Shown in pieces: positions 1-6,981 of a stretch of DNA of 64,000 bases. A model generated the notes under the pieces. It saw nothing but the letters and a program-made list of their open reading frames with translations. It searched no databases and was not told the DNA's origin. Source of the stretch: Holophagaceae bacterium (GTDB lineage: Bacteria; Acidobacteriota; Holophagae; Holophagales; Holophagaceae); contig JADKJH010000003.1 of the NCBI GenBank assembly GCA_016722505.1, positions 186,001-250,000 on the forward strand. The letters are read 5' to 3'. The translations under genes and the position numbers were made by a program. How positions within the stretch are numbered: position 1 is the stretch's first letter; each line of letters starts with the position of its first letter.

Positions 1-90
1 CAGCACCGGGAATTGCTGAGCAAATAGGCCGAGCCAACCGTTGGACAGGCGCGTTAGGCAGGCGCCAAGCCTGGCTTGATTGCGCGATGG

Positions 91-540
91 TTACTTCGCC
101 GCGGTTGGCGCTTCCACGAAGATCGTGGGGATGCCACCGAATTCGCTCAGCATGCCGCTGATGGTGATGTTGGTGCCCATCTTTTCGGCGTATTGCTTGG
201 CGAAGGAGAGCTGGCCGTCGCGGCGGGGATGGTGCTGCTCGGCCACCAGCATGTAGACCTTGTTCTCCTTGGTCACGATGCCCACCGGCGCGCCGTTGGT
301 GACGCACTTGGCGCCGCAGGCCTTGTGGCCGTCGCCGCGCTTGCCAAGCTGGATGTAGCAGGAGAGATCCACAACTTCGCCGGTCACGGTCAACGCTTTG
401 CCATTCTTCAGTACGGCCTTGTTGGCTTCGGTGGCAGCAGCTTCCAGGGTGGTGGCAGACCAGGCTGGCTTCGGGGCCTCAGCAGTTTGGGGAAGGACGG
501 TAAATGCGGTGAAGGCGAGGGCTGAGAAGATCGAAAGCAT
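91..540 (-). CDS. Small secreted cysteine-containing protein
   Basis: 149-residue protein of unknown function. Residues 1-22 form a signal peptide (hydrophobic core, then a probable cleavage site near TAEA), so it should be exported. The mature part has a conserved-looking core around residues 58-90 with Cys61, Cys75, Cys79 and His72 (VDLSCYIQLG, GHKACGAKC), which could bind a metal or haem or form disulphides. The core resembles small uncharacterised exported proteins of Acidobacteria that I recall only by pattern. The start ATG has a strong GGAGGAAACC ribosome site. The gene stands alone, downstream of the divergently spaced dehydrogenase-like gene on the same strand. The function call is left open. 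Confidence 0.75.
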   Translation of the reverse strand: MLSIFSALAFTAFTVLPQTAEAPKPAWSATTLEAAATEANKAVLKNGKALTVTGEVVDLSCYIQLGKRGDGHKACGAKCVTNGAPVGIVTKENKVYMLVAEQHHPRRDGQLSFAKQYAEKMGTNITISGMLSEFGGIPTIFVEAPTAAK

Positions 541-585
541 GGTTTCCTCCAGGAGGACTCCAGTGTAACCGAGTGAGATAAAGAC

Positions 586-1727
586 TCAATCAATGGTCTC
601 AATGAAGCGGACTCCGCGCTTTCGCAGTTCAGCCAGCACAAAGTCCCGGCAGCCCGGTTCGCGGCCCACAAACTCCGGTGGGGAAATGCCCTTGCGCGCC
701 CAGCCACCCGAGGCCACCAGGCGCGCCACCGCGGTGCAAGTGTAGCCCGTGGTGCGGGCCATGGAGGTGACGCCCGTGGCTTGATCGTAGCGGTCCAGCA
801 TGTCAAAGGTGTGCGTCACTGCGCGGCCATCCTTCTGCCCTTCCACGATGACCCGCAGGATGGTGAAATCCTCGTCGCCCTCCTTCATCTGCCACATGGG
901 GAACAGCAGCTTCGTGGTGAGATCCAGGGGCGCGATCTTCACGCCGCCCACGCCTCCTATTTCAATGGGTTCCTTGCCGAAGAAGCCCACTTCGCGCAGC
1001 ATCCGCATCTTTTCAATGTGGCCCGGGTAGCGGAGGGTCTTCTCGATCTTGAAGGGCGCGTCGATGGTGTGCAGCAGCGTCCGAAGGCCGTCGGTGTTGA
1101 AAGCTTCCAGGGTGCCGATGCCCGGGAACTCGATGAGTTCAGGTTCGGAGAGGGCTGGCATCACGACTTCTTTTCCGTGGGCCACGTAACGCGACGGACG
1201 GGTGTATTCCTCGATGACATCAATGGGGGAAAACCCCGCCTGGTATTCGAAGGGCCAGCTCCGCACGACTGGAAGCCCGCCCACCAGCGTCACGAATCGG
1301 TCCACTCGGTCCAGTTGGGTGGCCATGTGCCCCAGCAGGATGTTGCCGCAACCCGGCGCCACACCACAATCCATCACCGCCACGCGGCCCTTTTGCATGG
1401 CCAACTCATCCAGCCGGAACGGGTCTTCCGGGAAGAAGCTGATGTCCACGATGTCTTTGCCCGCATGCAAGACGGCCTTCACGGTATCGAAACCCATGAA
1501 GCCCGGCACCGCGCCGATGACCAGGTCCGCCCCTTCAACCGCAGCGGCTACGCCTGCGGGGGTGGAGAGAGGTCGGCTTTCGGGTTTCCAGCCCCTTGCA
1601 GGCGCGCCAGGGCTGCCTCCGAGACATCCGCCACGGTGACCCGGAACTCGCCATCTTTCGCGAGATCCCAGGCCATGGCGCCGCCCACGCGGCCTGCGCC
1701 GAGAACGATGATGTGTTTGGTTGTCAT
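586..1727 (-). CDS. Saccharopine dehydrogenase-like NAD(P)-binding protein, frameshifted
   Basis: The family comprises Rossmann-fold oxidoreductases (saccharopine, carboxynorspermidine and related reductases). From ATG at 1727 the protein opens MTTKHIIVLGAGRVGGAMAW, an intact GxGxxG dinucleotide site, and runs about 55 residues to a stop. The rest of the family sequence (DLVIGAVPGFMG, then a catalytic domain to the stop at 586) continues in another frame. Joining the frames in the C-rich run at about 1556-1575 gives a continuous domain (DLSSTPAGVAAAVEGADLVI) of normal length, roughly 380 residues. One missing base explains it, so I read it as one gene with a sequence error or a recent frameshift. 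The substrate cannot be told from sequence. Its upstream side abuts low-complexity repeat block A. Confidence 0.75.
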
Positions 1728-1740
1728 GGGGGCACCGGGG

Positions 1741-1792
1741 AAGTTGAGAAGTCAAAAAGTTGAAGAGTCGAAAAGTTGAGAAGTTGAAAAAA
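1741..1792. repeat. Low-complexity repeat block A (GTTGAAAAGTTGA type)
   Basis: Tandem, imperfect copies of a roughly 10-base AAGTTGAGAAG / AAAAGTTGAAG unit. It is the inverse orientation of block B at 2211-2268, so the two blocks bracket the S23-like gene at 1817-2182. Similar blocks recur at 59594-59660 and 60467-60516. Confidence 0.85.
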
Positions 1793-1816
1793 TCGGGGGT
1801 CGAGAGGTTTTCGGAC

Positions 1817-2182
1817 TTACTTCGCTTGTGGTTCCACCTTAACTCGGGGTGCGCGAAGCATTCGTGCGATCGCAAGGCATTCCAGGGTGAGCGGCTCAGA
1901 ATCGAGTGGAGCGAGGTAGTTCAAATCCCTAGCAATCAAGATAATGCATTCCACTTCCGTGAGTGACGCCTCTGCCATGTTGAGGAAGTGGGCATAGTCT
2001 TTATTCGTTCGGCGCTTCGATCCTTCAGCGATGTTGCAAGGGATTGATACCGCAGCCCTTCGAAGCTGGGATGTAAGCCCGAATCGTTCGTCGGAGGGAA
2101 ATTTCGATGTGGTGATCGCGTAGACCTTCAAGACCAACCCTTGGGAGCGCTGCCACACTTTCAGTTCAGTAAATCTCTGCAC
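1817..2182 (-). CDS. Four helix bundle protein (S23 / 23S rRNA intervening-sequence family)
   Basis: 121-residue member of the S23/IVP family. The typical family signature is present: FTELKVWQRSQGLVLKVY at the N-terminus, FPSDERFGLTSQLRRAAVSI in the middle, then CNIAEGSKR and FLNMAEASLTEVE. Known members fold as pentameric four-helix bundles; a molecular role is not established, although homologues were first found in insertions within 23S rRNA genes. Here it is a free-standing gene, not inside an rRNA. The GTG start at 2182 has an AAAGGA site six bases upstream. The gene lies between inverted low-complexity repeats A and B, a layout that suggests it may have arrived as a small cassette. Confidence in the family is high. 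Confidence 0.9.
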   Translation of the reverse strand: MQRFTELKVWQRSQGLVLKVYAITTSKFPSDERFGLTSQLRRAAVSIPCNIAEGSKRRTNKDYAHFLNMAEASLTEVECIILIARDLNYLAPLDSEPLTLECLAIARMLRAPRVKVEPQAK

Positions 2183-2210
2183 AGCATCCTTTCGACCACC
2201 AACCCTTGAA

Positions 2211-2268
2211 TCTCAACTCTTCAACTCTTCAACTTTTCAACTTTTTCAACTCTTCAACTTTTCAACTA
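2211..2268. repeat. Low-complexity repeat block B (CAACTCTTCAACTTTT type)
   Basis: Five to six imperfect tandem units of CAACTCTTCAA / CAACTTTTTCAA. It is the reverse-complement partner of block A. It supplies the TGA stop of the APC permease ending at 2262, so the repeat reaches into the coding end. Confidence 0.85.
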
Positions 2269-3683
2269 CTCAGCCCCTTGCCCCTCGTCCCAAAATACAC
2301 CGGCACTCCCGTCGCCACGATCACCAGACCCGGCCAGGTGAACGCGGGTTTGTAGATCAGCAGCGCGAGCATGATGGCGATGGCGCCGATGAGGTAGAGC
2401 ACGGGCAGCAGGGGATAGGCGAAGACTTTCACAGGACGCTGAAGGCCAGGCTCTTTGACCCGCAGGATGATGACGCCCAGCACTGTGAGCACGTAGAAAA
2501 GCAGCGCCGCGAAGACCACATAATCCAACAGCTGGCCGTAGGTTCCGGAGAGGGTCAGCAGGCTCGCCCACACGGCCTGGATGGCCAAGCTGAAGGCTGG
2601 GACGCCGCTCTTGTTCAGTGTTCCCGCTTTCTTCAGGAAGACGCCATCCACGGCCATGGTGTGGTAGACCCGCGCGCCGCTGAGCACCAAGCCGTTGGTG
2701 CAGCCGAACATGGACCAGAGGATCGCGCCCGCCATGATGCCTTCCCCCGCCGGTCCCAATATCGCTTTCAGGGCAGCGCTGCCCACGCGGTCGTTGGGCG
2801 CCATGGCGATGCCTTGGGGCCCGAGCACTTTGAGGTAGATCACGTTGGCCAAAAGGTAGAGGCCGCACACCACGGATGTGCCCACCAGCAGCGAGACGGG
2901 AATGGTGCGCTTGGGCTCCTTCACTTCCCCGGCGATGAAGGTGATGGAATTCCATGCATCGGCGCTGAACAGCGAGCCCGTCTGCACCACCAGCAGAGCG
3001 ATGAGAAAGGGCAGGGCGGTGGCTCCGGCCGCGAGCGGAACAGGTGCTGAGCTTGCGGCGATGGCGGGTTTCATCACTAGCCCGAGAATGATGAGCGCCG
3101 CGAGGCTGCCGATCTTGGCGACGGTGAAGAGGTTCTGGATGCGCGCGCCCAGTTTCACGCCGTACGCATTGACGAAGCTCAGCAGCAGGATGATGAGGAT
3201 GCCCGAAAGCCGCGCACTGGTGAGGCCCACGTTGTAGGGGCCGACCACAATGGTCTCGGTGACTTTCCAGGGGCCGGAGGTGAGATGGGGGCCGATCCAG
3301 GCGGTGTCATTTACGAAGGGCAGAAAGGTGCCCAGGTACTTGCCGAAACCCACGGCCACGGCGGCGATGGTGCCGCATTCGATGACCGCGAAAAAAGTCC
3401 AGCCGTAGAGGAATCCCGTCATGGGCCCGTAGATTTCGCGCAGGTAAGTGTATTGGCCGCCCGCTTCGGGGAACATGCCGGCCAATTCGCCGTAGCTGAG
3501 GGCGCCGAAGACCGTGAGCACTCCCGTGAGCACCCAGGCCCAGACCAGAAAGGAGCCCGTTCCGCCGGTGCGGATCATGTCGCCGGCGACGATGAATACG
3601 CCGCTGCCGATCATGGAGCCCGCGACGAGCATGATGGCGTCGAACAGGCCGATGTTGCGGCGGAAGCCGGATGCAGTGGACAT
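2262..3683 (-). CDS. APC-superfamily amino acid permease (copy 1)
   Basis: 473-residue integral membrane transporter of the amino acid-polyamine-organocation superfamily, about 12 predicted helices. The first helix carries the substrate/ion motif as LVAGSMIGSGVFIV, followed by the helix 2-3 region SYGELAGMFPEAGGQY. Closest in style to LAT/YfnA-like proton-coupled amino acid permeases; the substrate is unknown. It lies 90 bp downstream of a second permease (3774-5216) of the same length and order of motifs, so the pair probably arose by tandem duplication. No SD is obvious at the ATG (a GGGG run lies upstream). Its final codons and stop lie at the edge of repeat block B. Confidence 0.9.
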   Translation of the reverse strand: MSTASGFRRNIGLFDAIMLVAGSMIGSGVFIVAGDMIRTGGTGSFLVWAWVLTGVLTVFGALSYGELAGMFPEAGGQYTYLREIYGPMTGFLYGWTFFAVIECGTIAAVAVGFGKYLGTFLPFVNDTAWIGPHLTSGPWKVTETIVVGPYNVGLTSARLSGILIILLLSFVNAYGVKLGARIQNLFTVAKIGSLAALIILGLVMKPAIAASSAPVPLAAGATALPFLIALLVVQTGSLFSADAWNSITFIAGEVKEPKRTIPVSLLVGTSVVCGLYLLANVIYLKVLGPQGIAMAPNDRVGSAALKAILGPAGEGIMAGAILWSMFGCTNGLVLSGARVYHTMAVDGVFLKKAGTLNKSGVPAFSLAIQAVWASLLTLSGTYGQLLDYVVFAALLFYVLTVLGVIILRVKEPGLQRPVKVFAYPLLPVLYLIGAIAIMLALLIYKPAFTWPGLVIVATGVPVYFGTRGKGLSS

Positions 3684-3773
3684 GGATACCCCGGGATCAG
3701 GTGGTGAGGGTTGAGGTTGTGAGGTATGAGGTAGCGAGAAATGAATTTAACATCCCAGGCTTGCGCTTAACCC

Positions 3774-5216
3774 CTACTTAGTCTGTGGCCCAGCATTTCC
3801 GATTCCTGCCCTCTGCCGCCGCCAGAAATACACCGGCACCCCCAGCAACACGAGCACTAATCCCGGCCACGTGAACGCGGGTTTGAAGCGCAGCAGAAAG
3901 CCCAGGATGCTGCCTGCGCCCAGTATGTAGATGAGCGGAATGATCGGGTAGCCCCAGGTCTTGTAGGGTCGCTCCAGATCCGGTTTTTTGATCCGTAGCA
4001 CCAACATTCCGGTGATGGCCGCCACGAGGAAAAGCAGCGAGGCGAAGGTGCTGTACTCCACCAATTGCCCGAAGGTCCCGGTAAGGGTCAGGATGCAGGC
4101 CCAAGCCGCCTGCAACCAGAGTGACCAGGCGGGCACCCCGTGTCGGTTGAGATTCCCGGCGCCTTTGGCGAAGAGCCCGTCCTCGCCCATGGCCTGGTAG
4201 ACCCGGGCCGTGGTGAAGGAAGCTCCGTTCACGTACCCGAACATGGAGATCATGATGGCGCCCGCCATGAGCGAGCCGCCCACGGGTCCGAAGATCGCTC
4301 CCAGGGCCGCGGCGCCCACTCGGTCTTCGGCCGCGGTGGCGATGCCCATGGGTCCAAGCACGCGCAGGTAGGCGAGGTTCGCCAGCAGGTAGAGGGTGAC
4401 GACGAGGATGGGCCCCGCCAGCAGAGCCAGTGGCAAGGTGCGTTTCGGATTCTTGATTTCGGAGCCGACATTGCCGATGTAATGCCAACCGTCGCAGGAG
4501 AAGAAGCTGCCCACTTGCGCCACCACCAGGGCCGCCAGCAGCGTGATGGGCGCCACGCTGAGGGGGGGGATGTAGGGACCGGCCACCGGAAGTGCCTTGG
4601 GCGCCATGGTCAATCCGAACAGGATGAGCGCGGCCATGGCGCCCAGTTTGGCCACCGTGAAGAGGTTTTGCGTCCAGGCACCAAGTTTTACGCCATAGGT
4701 ATTCACCAGAGTCATCACGATAATTACGGCGATACCCACCGCCCGTGCCGAGGTGAGGCCGAATGCATAAGGCCCCAGCTCGATGTCCTGGGTGATCTGC
4801 CACCCCTTGAGATTCCAGGGGCCCAGCAGCCAGCGGGAATCGCTCACCACCGGGAAAAAGGTCCCCATGTAGCGGCCGCTGCCCACGGCCACGGCCGCGA
4901 TGGAGCCGCATTCGATCACGAGGAAGCAGGCCCACCCATACAGGAATCCGGCCATGGGGCCGTAGCTTTCTTTCAGGTAGACGTACATCCCGCCTGCCTT
5001 CGGCATCATCCCAGTCAGTTCGCCGTAGCTGAGCGTCGCGCAAAGTGTCAGCGCACCCGTAATGCACCAGGTGAGCAACAGCAGCGGCGCGGTGTGCACC
5101 TGCCGAACGATGTCGGCGCTCACGATGAAGATGCCAGACCCGATCATTGAGCCAGCGATGATCATCGTGGCTGAAAAGAAGCCGATGTCGCGGCGGTAGC
5201 CGGACGTTTCTGACAT
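3774..5216 (-). CDS. APC-superfamily amino acid permease (copy 2)
   Basis: 480-residue permease from the ATG at 5216, chosen because GAGGAAC lies directly upstream and because the protein then starts MSETSGYRRDIGFFSATMII, matching copy 1 (MSTASGFRRNIGLFDAIMLV). About 12 hydrophobic helices; IAGSMIGSGIFIVSADIVR in helix 1 is the APC unwound-helix motif. Many blocks are shared with copy 1, such as the AAVAVG.G.Y.GTF region and the C-terminal FTWPGLV, but the two differ enough to suggest different substrates. Likely a proton-coupled amino acid importer or exchanger in the inner membrane. The two genes are probably co-transcribed. Confidence 0.9.
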   Translation of the reverse strand: MSETSGYRRDIGFFSATMIIAGSMIGSGIFIVSADIVRQVHTAPLLLLTWCITGALTLCATLSYGELTGMMPKAGGMYVYLKESYGPMAGFLYGWACFLVIECGSIAAVAVGSGRYMGTFFPVVSDSRWLLGPWNLKGWQITQDIELGPYAFGLTSARAVGIAVIIVMTLVNTYGVKLGAWTQNLFTVAKLGAMAALILFGLTMAPKALPVAGPYIPPLSVAPITLLAALVVAQVGSFFSCDGWHYIGNVGSEIKNPKRTLPLALLAGPILVVTLYLLANLAYLRVLGPMGIATAAEDRVGAAALGAIFGPVGGSLMAGAIMISMFGYVNGASFTTARVYQAMGEDGLFAKGAGNLNRHGVPAWSLWLQAAWACILTLTGTFGQLVEYSTFASLLFLVAAITGMLVLRIKKPDLERPYKTWGYPIIPLIYILGAGSILGFLLRFKPAFTWPGLVLVLLGVPVYFWRRQRAGIGNAGPQTK

Positions 5217-5250
5217 GGGTTCCTCGGAGATGTTGTTTAAGCATGATTGC

Positions 5251-5303
5251 AGTCTCAAGTCTCAAGCCCCAAGTCCCAAGTAGACGCGGCCCATTGGGGC
5301 CGC
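5251..5303. repeat. CTCAAGT repeat plus GC hairpin
   Basis: The run AGTCTCAAGTCTCAAG at 5251 is followed at 5286-5303 by the hairpin GCGGCCC-ATTG-GGGCCGC. There is no T-run on either side, so it is not a convincing terminator; it resembles the other intergenic repeat blocks of this window (see 44399). Confidence 0.5.
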
Positions 5304-5408
5304 TTCCTGAATTCGACAGGCCAGAGCCCATATCTCGGAACCAAAAGCCTCGGAACATGGCTCAAGAGAAGGTAAAATCGCCTGATCTAATTTCATGTCG
5401 GAGCGACC

Positions 5409-5873
5409 ATGCCAAACAATGTCAAACCCATCCCGGAGGGCTACCACTCGGTCACGCCTTACCTCATCGTCCATGGCGCCGCCAATGCGCTGGATTTCTA
5501 TAAACGGGCTTTCGGAGCCGTGGAGCTGTTCCGCATGGAAGCGCCCGAAGGCCGCATCGGCCATGCAGAGATCCGCATCGGTGATTCGCACATCATGCTG
5601 GCGGACGAGCACCCCGAAATGGGTGCAAAGAGCCCAGAAACCTTGGGTGGATCACCCGTGAGCCTGATGCTCTATGTCCAAGACGTGGACCAGGTCTTCG
5701 CCCAGGCTGTGGAGGCGGGGGCAGGGGTTGAGCGCCCTTTGGCTGACCAGTTCTATGGCGACCGCACGGGCGGGCTTAAGGATCCTTTCGGGCATGTCTG
5801 GTTTGTCGCCACCCACATCGAGGATGTGCCACCAGAGGAATTGGACCGACGGGCCAAGGCCATGCAACCGTAA
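5409..5873 (+). CDS. VOC family (PhnB/glyoxalase-like) protein
   Basis: 154-residue vicinal-oxygen-chelate fold protein with two beta-alpha-beta-beta-beta modules: residues 12-75 (HSVTPYLIVHGAANALDFYK, RIGHAEIRIGDSHIMLADE) and 84-140 (SLMLYVQDVDQVFAQAVEAG, GDRTGGLKDPFGHVWFVATH). This is the PhnB-like subgroup of the glyoxalase/bleomycin-resistance superfamily, whose members are mostly of unknown substrate. The gene is monocistronic: upstream is a divergent permease and downstream lies a 208-bp gap with a near-perfect palindrome. GGAG precedes the ATG by about eight bases. No specific reaction is claimed. Confidence 0.88.
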   Translation: MPNNVKPIPEGYHSVTPYLIVHGAANALDFYKRAFGAVELFRMEAPEGRIGHAEIRIGDSHIMLADEHPEMGAKSPETLGGSPVSLMLYVQDVDQVFAQAVEAGAGVERPLADQFYGDRTGGLKDPFGHVWFVATHIEDVPPEELDRRAKAMQP

Positions 5874-5884
5874 TCCACGAACAA

Positions 5885-5912
5885 GGAAGTTGTGCCCTAG
5901 GGAACAACTTCC
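5885..5912. promoter_or_regulatory. 28-bp near-perfect palindrome upstream of the signalling operon
   Basis: Arms GGAAGTTGT and ACAACTTCC surround a CCCTAGGG centre; only one base pair in 14 is mismatched. It lies 12 bases after the VOC stop codon and 170 bases before the PhnD-like ATG. There is no U-tract, so it suits an operator or a dimeric-regulator site better than a classical terminator, though a terminator for the VOC gene cannot be excluded. Confidence 0.5.
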
Positions 5913-6081
5913 AGACTATTAAGGGATCCTTGCAAACACTACTGGTTTCGTGGCTTAACCTTCCCCCATGGGGAGAAGGCAGATGGGCCCACGACCACCG
6001 TCCCGCATTCAGCCCGGCCTCGCTTCCCAGAATGGTTCCACGACCAAGTCCAAGCCCCTGTTTGGATGGTGCTTAGGAACC

Positions 6082-6981
6082 ATGAAGACGTGGTTGGCGT
6101 TGCTAGCCGTGGCATTGCTGGGGGCTGCCTGCGATAGAACAGGCGAGGGTGCATATCGGCCCAAGCTGGGCCAGAAGGATCCTCCATCTTCCATAGAGTA
6201 CGTGGTCGGCATTCATCCTTTGCACAATCCGCAACGCTTGATGGAAGTCTATGGGCCGATCGTGGACTACATGAACCGAAATATTCCAGAGGCCCGTTTT
6301 TCGCTGGAGGCCTCGCGCAACTACGAGGAATACGAGAAGAAGCTCTATGCGGGCCATTTCGCATTCGCCATGCCGAATCCCTATCAGACGGTCCTCTCCC
6401 TCAAGCATGGGTATCGAATCTTCGGAAAGATGGGTGATGACAATATGTTCCGGGGAATCATCCTGGTGCGCAAAGATGGCGGCATCCGCGAAGTGCGGGA
6501 TCTCAAGGGCAAAGCGGTGGCTTATCCGGCCGCGACTGCCCTGGCGGCGACGATGCAGCCGCAGTACTTCCTGCACACCCATGGGATCGACATCAACCGG
6601 GATATCGAGAACCGCTACGTCGGATCACAGGAGTCCTCGATCATGGACGTGTATCGCGGCCATGTGGCAGCAGGCGCCACCTGGCCGGTGCCGTGGAAAA
6701 CCTTTTCTCTAGAACATCCTGAGATGGCCAGCCAGCTGGTCGTGAAATGGGAAACCGAACCCTTGAAAAACAATGGCTGGGTGGTGCGAAAGGATATTCC
6801 GGCGGCCACGGCCGACAAGTTTGCCCGCTTGCTGTTCGGGTTGCATGAAAGCCCCCAAGGCAAAGTGATGCTGGACCGGTTGCCTATTTCCCGCTTTGAA
6901 CCGGCGACTGAAGAAACGTACCGCCCGGTACGCGATTTTCTGGAGGAGTTTTCCAAAATGGTCCGTCCGATCGAGCATTGA
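6082..6981 (+). CDS. PhnD-like periplasmic binding lipoprotein
   Basis: 299 residues from the ATG at 6082, chosen for its TTAGGAACC site and because the protein then starts with a lipoprotein-type signal MKTWLALLAVALLGAAC (Cys17 is the likely lipidation site; Gly at -3 is slightly off consensus). The body matches the phosphate/phosphonate PhnD family: VVGIHPLHNPQRLMEVYGPI near the start, then FAFAMPNPYQ, FRGIILVRKDGGI and ATALAATMQPQYFL. No ABC permease or ATPase lies nearby. Instead the stop overlaps the next gene, a membrane histidine kinase, so this is probably the extracytoplasmic ligand-binding partner of that kinase and not part of an importer. The ligand is unknown. Confidence 0.88.
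   Translation: MKTWLALLAVALLGAACDRTGEGAYRPKLGQKDPPSSIEYVVGIHPLHNPQRLMEVYGPIVDYMNRNIPEARFSLEASRNYEEYEKKLYAGHFAFAMPNPYQTVLSLKHGYRIFGKMGDDNMFRGIILVRKDGGIREVRDLKGKAVAYPAATALAATMQPQYFLHTHGIDINRDIENRYVGSQESSIMDVYRGHVAAGATWPVPWKTFSLEHPEMASQLVVKWETEPLKNNGWVVRKDIPAATADKFARLLFGLHESPQGKVMLDRLPISRFEPATEETYRPVRDFLEEFSKMVRPIEH

Noticed and set aside
1741..2268. Blocks A and B as a CRISPR array or as IS terminal repeats
   Set aside because: Units are contiguous, about 10 bases and without spacers, so not CRISPR. No transposase or target duplication is visible, so not a recognised IS.
5286..5303. GCGGCCC-ATTG-GGGCCGC as a terminator of the permease operon
   Set aside because: It lies upstream of the permease gene, and there is no T-run on either strand.
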